Source: Anderseniella sp. (GTDB lineage Bacteria; Pseudomonadota; Alphaproteobacteria; Rhizobiales; Aestuariivirgaceae). Taken from it: a DNA stretch of 12,569 nucleotides. Every line of letters begins with the position of its first letter. Within the stretch, counting starts at the first letter, position 1. Both the position numbers and the translations under genes were made by a program. Below the pieces are notes generated by a model. That model worked only from the letters and a program-made list of their open reading frames with translations, made no database searches and had not been told where the DNA came from. The DNA lies in contig JABDRA010000042.1 in the NCBI GenBank assembly GCA_013041995.1, positions 1-12,569 on the forward strand, read 5' to 3'. Shown here in pieces: positions 1 through 7,659 of this stretch.

Positions 1-1
1 C

Positions 2-130
2 TTTTTCTGACTGGCTTTGCGCCAGGATGGGGCCGGTGCCCAGCACTGTGAGCAGGATCAGCCAGAGACCTGTCAGAAGCAGGCTGTAAGACTTGAGTTT
101 GGGAAGTGCGGTGATTTGAACGTAGGACAT
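2..130 (-). CDS. N-terminus of an exported protein with a signal peptide (cut by window edge)
   Basis: Reading the minus strand from the ATG at 130 gives 43 open codons that run off the left edge. The peptide begins MSYVQITALPKLKSYS, followed by a hydrophobic stretch of about 17 residues (LLLTGLWLILLTVLGTG) and then PILAQSQSEK. That is the layout of a Sec signal peptide: Lys residues in the n-region, a hydrophobic core, and an ILA-Q junction near residue 37 as a likely signal peptidase site. An AGAAGG ribosome binding site lies at 137-142, six bases before the ATG. Two in-frame ATG codons at 163 and 160 would add 10-11 residues and also sit behind a G-rich stretch, but the signal-peptide shape favours the ATG at 130. 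The mature protein lies outside the window, so no function can be given; it is probably periplasmic or membrane-anchored. Confidence 0.7.
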   Translation of the reverse strand, partial: MSYVQITALPKLKSYSLLLTGLWLILLTVLGTGPILAQSQSEK

Positions 131-793
131 AGGCGACCTTCTCAAGGGTGGAATCAGCATCATGGTTGCCCCCCAGTGAAATGTCTTCCGGATGCGTCCT
201 TTTTGGATGTGGTTTGATAGCAACATCAACTTCAGATTGAGTTGACGTTTCGGCATATGACAGCATCACATGTCATAATTGTGACGGGACAAACGGCACC
301 TTTGAAAGGGCGAATTTGCCTAAGACGCGCAAGCAGGTGCCTACATCTGTCCGGCTGGCAAGCTGCTCCCGAGATACACATTGGTAATCTCTTTATTTGG
401 CACAATGCGGACAGCGAAATTGGTTCCCTGAATGTCCGATAAAGGCTTATTCTGTTGAAAAACTCCAAAATCGCGATGTTTGATATTTTCGCTATCGGAG
501 CAAAATACGAAAAACCGCCACTTAATTTGCTCACCCCCGACCCACAGGCGCTTCAGGGTCGCAACAACGGAAAACTAGCTATCCCCTCAGCCAAAATTTC
601 CAAAACCATCTCTATGAGGCAGAAATTTTTGGACCAGAGGCAAAAGTGGAGTTTTTCAAAAGTATCGGCTCAGAGCGGTCGTTTCGCTCAACCTGAATTA
701 GTAGGTTTTGACGCCAGACGCGTCCAACCTTGATAGAACCCCTGGCCATTTTTCAAGGTCGCCCGAAAGTCACGGTTCCCGCCATGATCCGGC
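131..793. other. Gene-poor, A+T-richer intergenic region
   Basis: I found no convincing gene in these roughly 660 bases. The open frames present on both strands are 66-100 codons long, lack good ribosome binding sites and have no protein-like composition. The left part is the upstream region of the leftward signal-peptide gene and holds several short inverted repeats: TTGAT/ATCAA at 214-229, TCAAC/GTTGA at 226-245 and TATGACA/TGTCATA at 256-277. The right part lies downstream of the histidine kinase. It contains a small GACGC/GCGTC hairpin (710-724) without a U tract, so no clear terminator for the kinase is visible. Near 591-632 there is an imperfect CCAAAATTT / AAATTTTTGG pair. Confidence 0.6.
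256..277. promoter_or_regulatory. Inverted repeat, candidate operator
   Basis: TATGACA (256-262) and TGTCATA (271-277) form a perfect 7-base inverted repeat with an 8-base spacer. It lies about 126 bases upstream of the start of the leftward signal-peptide gene. The spacing of about one and a half helical turns between half-site centres suits a dimeric helix-turn-helix regulator. No matching promoter hexamers stand out, so the assignment as an operator is an inference. Confidence 0.3.
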
Positions 794-3490
794 TTAGCTT
801 GCCAGCACCCGCGTCGTGGGAAATGTGATGTCGATGCGGGTACCCTTGCGGGCTTCGCTGGAGATCGCGAACGATGCCCGGTTGGCTTCTACCAGCGCCT
901 TGGTGAGCGGCAGTCCGAGCCCGGTTCCCTGAACGTTCGGCCGTCCGGCCAGTTCGACCCGGCGAAACGGCTCGAGTGCCGTGCTCAACTGTTCTTCGTT
1001 CATGCCGACGCCGGTGTCTGTGACAGACAGCAGAAGCTCTCCGGTTTCCATCGCCTTGGCAGTGATGATCACCTGCCCGCCGGGGTCGGTAAACTTGATG
1101 GCGTTTGAGACCAGGTTCAGCAATACCTGCTTGATCGAGCGTATGTCAGCCACCACCTGGGGCAGGTTCGGCGCAACCGACTTGCGCAATACGACACGGG
1201 CCCCGGTTGCTTCGTCCTGCATCAGTTTTATGCAGGCATCAATTGACTGGCCCAGGTCAACGGAGGTGAAATTCAGCTCCAGCTTGCCGGCCTCGACCTT
1301 GGACAGGTCCAGCAGATCATTGACCAGCGACAAGAGATACTCGCCCGATGTGTGGATATCGTTGGCATAGCCTTCATAGCGTTCAGAGCCCAGCTTGCCG
1401 AACTGGGCGTTGCGCATGATATCGGAAAACCCTAAAATGGCATTCAGCGGCGTGCGCAGTTCGTGGCTGATACGGGCAAGGAATTCAGACTTCTGCCGGC
1501 TTGTATGCTCTGCCTTGTCACGTGACTCGCGCAACTCCGCTTCGGTCTTTTTCCATTGGGTAATGTCACGCATCACGGCGCAATAGGTAGATGCGGGTAT
1601 GCCCTGCATGGGGGCGTTGATCTTGCTCATGGTAATGAAAATCGGCACATCGCCGCCATCATTGACGTTGGCCGTGATTTCCCTGCCGCTATTGAACAGC
1701 ATGGACAGCCCGCTGTCGCCGAGTGCGGCCAGATAGTCGCGCACCACTTTGGCGCTCGGCTTGTCCATCAGGCCGGCAAGCGGCTTGTCGATGACGCTGG
1801 CGGCATGGACCCCAAACAGGGCTTCCGCTCCGGCACTGATGTGGGTGATGCTGCCATCATCGGCCAGGAACACGATCCCGTCCGTGGCCGTGTCCAGAAT
1901 TGACATCAGCACCGAGGTGCTGACGGCTGGTTGCGGGCCTGCCGGTGCCTCGGGCGGTGGTGCTTTTGAAACGGTGCTGACCGGCTCGGCCGTTTCGGCA
2001 GCCGCATCGGCTGGCGCTGGTGGAGGCTGTGTGGCCGGGATGGCCTTGGGCGCATCACTGCCTTGCGAAGGTGTGTTGTCCGGCTTTGCAGTTTCACTGC
2101 GGGAAACCGGCACTGCAACCGGTGTATCGGGCTGTGTGCTGGCTGTTTCAGCCAGGACTGCCATCGGCATGGCACCGTCATTCCAGGGGAATGTCGATTT
2201 TTCCACCGTGAACTCGATCTCGTCTCCAGCTTGCCGCTTGAGTGTGACGGAGCCCTGCTTGCTTGCCAGTGCGCCCAGAGCCGCAGCGATGTCGTGACGT
2301 CTCACCAGGTCATTTTCACCGGCGTAACCCAGAGCGGTGGCGATTGCCTGATTGGCATAGACGATCTTGCCGGCGCGATACAGAACGATTGCCTTGGGAA
2401 TGTCCGACAATGCCTTGCGCACGATTTCAGCCACGCCAAAGCCGGCGGCTTTCGCAGCTGGTGTGATGGTCTGGGCTGCAGGCCTTGCCGATGCTGCAGG
2501 GGGGGCGGCATTTGCCGGGCTCTGCTCGGGCGCAGCATCTGGTGCCGCAGTCTTTGGGGTTGTGATTGCAGATGCTGTTTTGGCTGACGCCTGAGCTGTT
2601 GCGGCTTCAACCGCGTGGCGCAGGTCCGACACTGAGCCGGGCTGCGGTTGCGGGCTGTGCTCGGCTGCCGCCGGTGAGGCGACAGGCATCCCGGCTGCCG
2701 GTAACGCGCGCTCAAGTGCGCGCCGGTCCGTCACGTCTTCCAGTATCAGCGAAAAACTGTCCCCGGAACCGTCCGGCAGGGTGATCAGCTTTGCCGTCAC
2801 CCTGATCTCGCGATCCCCGAAGCCTGTCGCCATTGCGGCGATCGAGCTGGCAACGCCGGCGCGGCGCGCCCGGTCAAGGATCTTGCTCGAAAAGTCTTGC
2901 GCGCAGATGTCTGCAAGCAAGGCAGGTGTGGTCTGTGTGAACAGGCTGCGGGCCATCGCATTGGCATAACTGATCGCGCCGTCATCATCACAAATCATGG
3001 TCGCAACAGGCAGGGTTTCCAGCACCGAATTCGCGTGTCCGGCATCTCCTGTCTCTGGTGCTGCGCCCGACGGCGGCGTTTCGGCAACCATCAGCAACCC
3101 ATTGCGCCCGTCGGCCAGTGGATGGACATGCAAAGTTACGCTGAACGGTGCATCGCTGAGCGCTGATGCAAAACTCACCATTTCCTGCCAGCTTTCGCCG
3201 ATTGCCGCAGTTCTGGCGAGATCAGATACCCGGCCCGCACCAGGGTCTGTTTCGTCGAACGGCATGTCGATGAGATCAAACAGGCTTTCGCAGCCGAAAA
3301 CCGCCAGACCGGCGGCATTGGCCCAGACAATACGCAGCCGCGCGCCGTCCCACAGCCATGCAGGCGTGGCAGCGGTGTTCAGCTCATCAAGCGATGGCGC
3401 GGTCTCTACACTCAAAACAATTCCCCAAGGCCGGTCCGGCTTGCCCAAAAACGAGGGCAGAAATTCTTGCCCTTGCCTCACCCGCTGCAT
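794..3490 (-). CDS. Four-PAS cytoplasmic sensor histidine kinase, PdhS/PleC/DivJ-like
   Basis: An 898-residue sensor kinase that would autophosphorylate on His and pass the phosphate to a response regulator not encoded here. PAS-like domains lie at about 35-135, 155-255, 352-447 and 525-650, separated by Ala/Pro-rich linkers (about 265-345 and 450-522). The core is HisKA with SHELRTP (His676) and HATPase_c with an N box (Asn792, Asn796), G1 DTGVGM (825-830) and G2 GTGLGL (855-860). The segment after the H box (FSDIM, FGKLG, RYEGYANDIHTSG, NDLLDLSKVEAGK) closely resembles the PdhS/PleC/DivJ cell-cycle kinases that act on DivK in alphaproteobacteria. No transmembrane segment or receiver domain is present, so it is soluble and non-hybrid. 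The first ATG (3490) has a weak ribosome site. A TTG at 3415 behind GGGGA (3422-3426) is a credible alternative start giving 873 residues, with all PAS domains intact. The cell-cycle role is inferred from family resemblance only. Confidence 0.9.
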   Translation of the reverse strand: MQRVRQGQEFLPSFLGKPDRPWGIVLSVETAPSLDELNTAATPAWLWDGARLRIVWANAAGLAVFGCESLFDLIDMPFDETDPGAGRVSDLARTAAIGESWQEMVSFASALSDAPFSVTLHVHPLADGRNGLLMVAETPPSGAAPETGDAGHANSVLETLPVATMICDDDGAISYANAMARSLFTQTTPALLADICAQDFSSKILDRARRAGVASSIAAMATGFGDREIRVTAKLITLPDGSGDSFSLILEDVTDRRALERALPAAGMPVASPAAAEHSPQPQPGSVSDLRHAVEAATAQASAKTASAITTPKTAAPDAAPEQSPANAAPPAASARPAAQTITPAAKAAGFGVAEIVRKALSDIPKAIVLYRAGKIVYANQAIATALGYAGENDLVRRHDIAAALGALASKQGSVTLKRQAGDEIEFTVEKSTFPWNDGAMPMAVLAETASTQPDTPVAVPVSRSETAKPDNTPSQGSDAPKAIPATQPPPAPADAAAETAEPVSTVSKAPPPEAPAGPQPAVSTSVLMSILDTATDGIVFLADDGSITHISAGAEALFGVHAASVIDKPLAGLMDKPSAKVVRDYLAALGDSGLSMLFNSGREITANVNDGGDVPIFITMSKINAPMQGIPASTYCAVMRDITQWKKTEAELRESRDKAEHTSRQKSEFLARISHELRTPLNAILGFSDIMRNAQFGKLGSERYEGYANDIHTSGEYLLSLVNDLLDLSKVEAGKLELNFTSVDLGQSIDACIKLMQDEATGARVVLRKSVAPNLPQVVADIRSIKQVLLNLVSNAIKFTDPGGQVIITAKAMETGELLLSVTDTGVGMNEEQLSTALEPFRRVELAGRPNVQGTGLGLPLTKALVEANRASFAISSEARKGTRIDITFPTTRVLAS

Positions 3491-3595
3491 CCGGAGTGCA
3501 GTTTAAGCCGGTTTTACGGGCGGCGTCCATGACTTCTTGAGCGGGGAGCGACTCTTGGCATAGCTGAGTGGTTAACCCGGGCATCGCCAGCCCTT

Positions 3596-3626
3596 AAGGC
3601 CGCTTTCCGGCAACCATTGCGGCCTT
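3596..3626. terminator. Hairpin between kinase and tRNA-His, weak terminator candidate
   Basis: AAGGCCGC (3596-3603) pairs perfectly with GCGGCCTT (3619-3626) around a 15-base loop. On the plus strand the 3' arm ends in TTT followed by GCC, so the U tract is short. It could stop plus-strand transcription heading towards the tRNA, or be a structured element upstream of the leftward kinase gene. The rest of 3491-3690 shows no gene. Confidence 0.35.
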
Positions 3627-3690
3627 TGCCTTTGGACTTGCAAAACGTCGGTCTTCGGCATAGTTTGCGCCCCGCTGAACGAGTTCTTGT

Positions 3691-3767
3691 GCAGGCGTAG
3701 CTCAGTTGGTTAGAGCGCCGGATTGTGGATCCGGAGGCCGTTGGTTCAAACCCATCCGCCTGTACCA
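3691..3767 (+). tRNA. tRNA-His (anticodon GTG), CCA encoded
   Basis: A full cloverleaf of 77 bases including an encoded CCA. The anticodon arm is CCGGA-TTGTGGA-TCCGG with GTG at 3725-3727, which reads histidine codons. The D arm has TAGCTCAGTTGGTTAGAGC and the T loop is TTCAAAC. Two features fit the divergent tRNA-His of alphaproteobacteria: the base before position 1 is T rather than the G-1 used elsewhere as the histidine identity base, and the discriminator is A (3764) with a G1-U72 pair (3691/3763). One T-stem pair is a T-T mismatch (3741/3755). It appears to be a single tRNA, not part of a cluster. Confidence 0.95.
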
Positions 3768-3798
3768 TCTCGTTTTCGGAATTTCATCAGACAGATTG

Positions 3799-3826
3799 TT
3801 GTTTCGTTACACAGGCATCTTAGCAT
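3799..3826 (+). promoter_or_regulatory. Possible sigma-70-like promoter for the TRAP cluster
   Basis: TTGTTT (3799-3804) and TAGCAT (3821-3826) are separated by 16 bases and lie about 70 bases upstream of the binding-protein ATG, in the only gap from which the cluster could be started. Both hexamers match the consensus only loosely, so this is a weak guess. No regulator gene adjoins the cluster. Confidence 0.2.
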
Positions 3827-3894
3827 GTGGACTCGCGCACAGAACCGACATAGGCTCCGGTCTCACTAGTTTGTGAAAAGGGAGCGTATATCTA

Positions 3895-4863
3895 ATGAAA
3901 TCAATTCTTAAATACACACTCGCAGCTGCTGCAATTGCAGGGTTTGCTGCGTCAGCCAGTGCTGCGGAGCAACGTTTTGTATCCATTGGCACCGGTGGTG
4001 TGACGGGTGTTTACTATCCAACTGGCGGCGCCATTTGCCGCTTGATGAACAAGACCCGCAAGGAACACGGCATTCGGTGCTCGGTCGAGTCCACCGGTGG
4101 CTCGGTCTACAATATCAATACTGTTCGCGCTGGCGAGCTTGAGTTTGGTGTTGCCCAGTCCGACTGGCAGTTCCATGCCTATAACGGGACATCGAAATTC
4201 GAAGAGGCCGGCAAGTTCGAAAAGCTTCGGGCGGTTTTTTCCGTCCATCCTGAGCCGTTCACCCTGATCGGCAAGGCCGGTGGCGGTGTCAAGAAGTTCG
4301 AAGACATCAAGGGCAAACGCGTCAATGTGGGCAATCCCGGTTCCGGCCAGCGTGCCACCATGGAAGTTGTCATGGCCGCATCCGGCATCAAGATGGATGA
4401 TCTGGCACTTGCTGCCGAGCTGAAAGGCTCGGAAATGGCCCAGGCGCTTTGCGATGGCAAGATCGACGTGATGATGTACACAGTTGGCCATCCCGCTGCT
4501 GCCATTACCGAAGCTGCCACAACCTGTGACATCGAAATGATCCCGGTTGACGGTGCTGCCATCGACAAGCTGGTTGCCGACAATCCGTTCTACCGCAAGG
4601 CCACTGTGCCGGGTGGACTGTACAAGGGCAACGCCGATGATACGCCGACCTTCGGTGTGGGGGCGACTTTCATCTCCTCGGCTGATGTGCCGGAAGATGT
4701 GGTCTACACACTGGTCAAGGCAGTGTTCGACAACTTTGACGACTTCAAGAAACTGCACCCTGCCTTCGCTCACTTGAAGGAAGAGGAAATGATCAAGGAC
4801 GGTCTGTCGGCTCCTCTGCATGACGGTGCCGTGAAGTACTACAAGGAACGCGGCTGGATGTAA
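3895..4863 (+). CDS. TAXI family TRAP transporter solute-binding protein
   Basis: A 322-residue periplasmic receptor that captures a substrate and delivers it to the TRAP permease encoded downstream. Residues 1-23 are a Sec signal peptide (Lys at 2 and 6, an Ala-rich core, ASA junction before AEQRF). The mature protein opens with the TAXI-family signature GTGGVTGVYYPTGGAICRL (32-50), followed by NVGNPGSGQR (144-153) and a C-terminal APLHDGAVKYYKERG (306-320). The length is normal for the family. An AGGGAG ribosome binding site (3879-3884) stands 10 bases before the ATG. A strong terminator follows, then the permease. TAXI receptors are known for carboxylates and amino acids such as 2-oxoglutarate or glutamate; the ligand here cannot be read from sequence. 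The adjacent glycerate kinase suggests glycerate or a related hydroxy acid. Confidence 0.94.
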   Translation: MKSILKYTLAAAAIAGFAASASAAEQRFVSIGTGGVTGVYYPTGGAICRLMNKTRKEHGIRCSVESTGGSVYNINTVRAGELEFGVAQSDWQFHAYNGTSKFEEAGKFEKLRAVFSVHPEPFTLIGKAGGGVKKFEDIKGKRVNVGNPGSGQRATMEVVMAASGIKMDDLALAAELKGSEMAQALCDGKIDVMMYTVGHPAAAITEAATTCDIEMIPVDGAAIDKLVADNPFYRKATVPGGLYKGNADDTPTFGVGATFISSADVPEDVVYTLVKAVFDNFDDFKKLHPAFAHLKEEEMIKDGLSAPLHDGAVKYYKERGWM

Positions 4864-4886
4864 TCCGCCCAGGGTATGCAATAATA

Positions 4887-4920
4887 CGTAGCGGGGAATT
4901 TTATCCCCGCTGCGGTTTTT
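4887..4920 (+). terminator. Strong intrinsic terminator between binding protein and permease
   Basis: AGCGGGGA (4890-4897) pairs perfectly with TCCCCGCT (4904-4911) around the loop ATTTTA. Three outer pairs (CGT/GCG, including one G-U) extend the stem to 11 pairs, and GTTTTT follows at 4915-4920. It lies 24 bases past the binding-protein stop codon and about 110 bases before the permease start. In this position it should cut permease mRNA relative to binding-protein mRNA, giving excess receptor. Confidence 0.85.
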
Positions 4921-4982
4921 CAGGGCCAGGACCCTGGTTAATTTTTTTGAAAATTTTGAAAACCGGTGATTAATCCGGATCG

Positions 4983-5004
4983 TGTGCGAAATTATTAGCG
5001 CACA
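4983..5004. promoter_or_regulatory. Inverted repeat in the permease leader
   Basis: TGTGCG (4983-4988) and CGCACA (4999-5004) form an inverted repeat with a 10-base A+T-rich spacer, ending 11 bases before the AGGAGG ribosome binding site of the permease (5016-5021). It could be an operator or an mRNA hairpin that affects translation. The A+T-rich 4940-5010 stretch could also hold a second promoter, but no clear hexamer pair is visible. Confidence 0.3.
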
Positions 5005-5031
5005 TCATATAGGGCAGGAGGGGATCTCGCC

Positions 5032-7659
5032 ATGAGTACTCAGGACAACACGGTCGCTGAATCGGCGTCCGATATCGCGGCTGCATCCGATACCGGCGGG
5101 CGCAGCCTGACCGGGTCGCTTGGGTTTTTTGTCGCTTTGCTGGCGTTTATCTGGGCATGCTTTCAGCTCTACATCGCTTCCGGTGTTCCGTACTGGCTGA
5201 CTCAGGTCACCGGTATCAATGTGGTGTTCAATCAGGGCCAGTCACGCATTATTCATCTGGCATTTGCCATAGCGCTTGCCAGTTTCTCATTCCCCCTGAT
5301 CAAGGGGTCAGCACGCTTCACCATCCCCTGGTATGACTGGATTCTGGCTATTGTCGGGTCCGGGTGTTGCCTTTACCTGCTTGTTTTCAAGGATGATATC
5401 GCCAGCCGTGCAGGTCTGCCGACTCCTGGCGACATGATTGCCTCGACACTTGGTCTGATATCTCTGGCAATTGCTGTTTATCGTGCACTTGGTCTGCCCA
5501 TGCTGATCGTGGCGAGTGTGTTCGTCTCTTATGTTTTCTTTGGTGACAGTTCCTTCCTGCCGGACACCATCCAGTGGAAAGGCGCCTCGTTCGGCAAGGC
5601 GCTCTGGCATTTCTGGATGCAGACAGAAGGCGTGTTTGGCGTCGCCCTCGGGGTGTCGGCCTCGATCATCTTCCTGTTCGTGCTGTTCGGATCGCTGCTG
5701 GAAAAGGCAGGCGCCGGTAACTATTTCATCAAGCTGGCATTTGGCCTTCTGGGCCATATGCGCGGCGGTCCGGCCAAGGCGGCTGTGGTGGCGTCTGCCA
5801 TGTCCGGCCTATATTCCGGGTCATCGATTTCCAACGTTGTCACCACCGGGACGTTCACCATTCCGCTGATGAAACGCACCGGGTTTTCAGCTGAAAAGGC
5901 AGGCGCTGTTGAAGTTGCGTCATCCACCAACGGCCAGCTCACGCCGCCGGTCATGGGCGCTGCCGCCTTCCTGATCACCGAGTTTGTCGGCATCTCTTAT
6001 CCCGAACTGATGATGAATGCGATCCTGCCCGCCGCGATTTCATATATTGCGCTGGTTTACATCGTCCATCTCGAGGCCATGAAACTCGGTCTTGAAGGCC
6101 TGAAGCGGCCACCGACGCATCTCACCCTGATCCAGAAGATGATCGGCGTATTGTTCGGTTTTCTCGCCATGTCGGCTCTGGCGGTTGCGGTTTATTACGG
6201 CCTTGGCTGGGTCAAGACGGCGTTTCCCGGCATGACCATATGGGCAGGGTCCGTTCTGTTTCTGATCGCCTATATCATCCTCGTTGGTATTGCTGCCGGA
6301 AGGCCTGATCTTGCGCTTGATGATCCCAATGCGCCGATGCTGGAACTGCCGCGCCCTGCTGAGGTCGCGCTGACCGGACTGCATTTCATCCTGCCAATTG
6401 TCATTCTGCTGTGGTGCATTCTGGTGGAGCGTCTATCGCCTGCTCTGTCGGCATTCTGGGCCACCATGGCCATGACATTTGTCGTGGTGACACAGCATGC
6501 GTTGAAATCCATCTTCCGCGGCACACCGTATCTGGTCGCGGATATCCGGCAGGGCCTGGTTGATTTCTGGGGTGGCATGATCGCCGGTTCCCGCAACATG
6601 ATCGCCATTGCCGTTGCAACCGGTGTCGCCGGTATCATCATCGGCACCGTGTCGCTCACCGGCCTGCATCAGATCATCGGCGAGTTCATCGAATTCCTCT
6701 CCGGTGGCAATCTGATTGTCATGTTGCTGTTGGTTGCGGTTATGAGCCTGATCCTCGGCATGGGCTTGCCGACCACCGCCAACTACATTGTGGTGTCTTC
6801 TTTGATGGCGCCGGTTATTGTTTCCGTCGGCGCCCAGTCGGGCCTGGTTGTACCGCTGGTTGCCGTGCATTTGTTCGTGTTCTATTTCGGTATCCTGGCG
6901 GATGATACGCCGCCCGTGGGTCTGGCCGCGTTTGCCGCGGCAGCGATTTCCGGTGGTGATCCGATCAAGACCGGTATTCAGGGCTTCACCTACGATATTC
7001 GCACAGCCCTGCTGCCGTTCCTGTTTATCTTCAACACCGAACTGCTGCTGATCGACGTAGGTCCGCTCAAGGCGATCTTCGTGGCCATTGTCGCGACCGC
7101 TGCCATGATGCTGTTTGCCGCCGCCACCCAGGGGTTCTGGATGGTGAAGAGTCGCATCTGGGAGACAGTGGCATTGCTGCTGATCGCCTTCACCCTGTTC
7201 CGGCCGGGCTTCTGGCTGGATTATGTGCAGCCGCCTTATGATGAGAAAACCGGCATTGAAGCGGTCGAACTGGCCGCCCAGCAACCGGAGAACGGGCTTA
7301 TGCGCCTGGTCATTGAAGGTCCTGATTTCGACAATGCCGAAAAGATTGTCAAAACCACCTTGATGGCAAACCTCGGCGCGGCCGGTGACGGCACCAAGCG
7401 CTTCGAACAGGCCGGCCTGCTCGTCGCACCGGAAGGCGATGTCGCCAAGCTGGAAGAACCACTGGCCGGAACGCCGTTCTTCACACGGTTGCAGATGTTC
7501 GACTTTTACGGCGACAAGCCGGTGCAGATCCTGCGCGCGGAAATGCCGGCAGACCGGACACCGAAGGAAGTGTTCTACATTCCCGCCGTGCTGCTGCTTG
7601 GCCTGGTGTTCTGGGCGCAGCGCCGCCGTCGCGTGGTGCCTGCCGCCAAGGCTGCCTGA
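5032..7659 (+). CDS. TRAP transporter fused permease (DctQ-DctM fusion) with DUF3394 tail
   Basis: An 875-residue inner-membrane protein that drives import of the TAXI-bound substrate using an ion gradient. Hydrophobic segments start near residue 28 and run to about 725. The N-terminal 1-200 replaces the small DctQ subunit, and the remainder is DctM-like. Family landmarks are YSGSSISNVVTTGTFTIPLM (261-280), STNGQLTPPVMGAAAFLI (298-315), LGMGLPTTANYIV (575-587) and YFGILADDTPPVGLAAFAAA (618-637). After the last DctM helix a soluble region of about 120 residues (730-848) matches the DUF3394 tail seen on many such permeases, followed by one more hydrophobic segment (848-861) and an RRRR anchor. 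A strong AGGAGG site (5016-5021) sits 10 bases before the ATG. The stop codon overlaps the glycerate kinase start by one base, indicating one transcript and coupled translation. Confidence 0.95.
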   Translation: MSTQDNTVAESASDIAAASDTGGRSLTGSLGFFVALLAFIWACFQLYIASGVPYWLTQVTGINVVFNQGQSRIIHLAFAIALASFSFPLIKGSARFTIPWYDWILAIVGSGCCLYLLVFKDDIASRAGLPTPGDMIASTLGLISLAIAVYRALGLPMLIVASVFVSYVFFGDSSFLPDTIQWKGASFGKALWHFWMQTEGVFGVALGVSASIIFLFVLFGSLLEKAGAGNYFIKLAFGLLGHMRGGPAKAAVVASAMSGLYSGSSISNVVTTGTFTIPLMKRTGFSAEKAGAVEVASSTNGQLTPPVMGAAAFLITEFVGISYPELMMNAILPAAISYIALVYIVHLEAMKLGLEGLKRPPTHLTLIQKMIGVLFGFLAMSALAVAVYYGLGWVKTAFPGMTIWAGSVLFLIAYIILVGIAAGRPDLALDDPNAPMLELPRPAEVALTGLHFILPIVILLWCILVERLSPALSAFWATMAMTFVVVTQHALKSIFRGTPYLVADIRQGLVDFWGGMIAGSRNMIAIAVATGVAGIIIGTVSLTGLHQIIGEFIEFLSGGNLIVMLLLVAVMSLILGMGLPTTANYIVVSSLMAPVIVSVGAQSGLVVPLVAVHLFVFYFGILADDTPPVGLAAFAAAAISGGDPIKTGIQGFTYDIRTALLPFLFIFNTELLLIDVGPLKAIFVAIVATAAMMLFAAATQGFWMVKSRIWETVALLLIAFTLFRPGFWLDYVQPPYDEKTGIEAVELAAQQPENGLMRLVIEGPDFDNAEKIVKTTLMANLGAAGDGTKRFEQAGLLVAPEGDVAKLEEPLAGTPFFTRLQMFDFYGDKPVQILRAEMPADRTPKEVFYIPAVLLLGLVFWAQRRRRVVPAAKAA

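Noticed and set aside
232..534. A 100-codon minus-strand open frame in the same gap.
   Set aside because: It has no ribosome binding site and a Cys- and Arg-rich composition untypical of proteins, and it reads through the inverted repeat at 256-277.
455..733. A 92-codon plus-strand open frame in the 131-793 gap.
   Set aside because: It starts at TTG without a ribosome site, has no recognisable domain and lies in A+T-richer non-coding-looking DNA.
3952..4881. A 309-codon minus-strand frame opposite the solute-binding protein gene.
   Set aside because: It is the antisense shadow of a clear TAXI gene with signal peptide and family motifs; the translation has no domain of its own.
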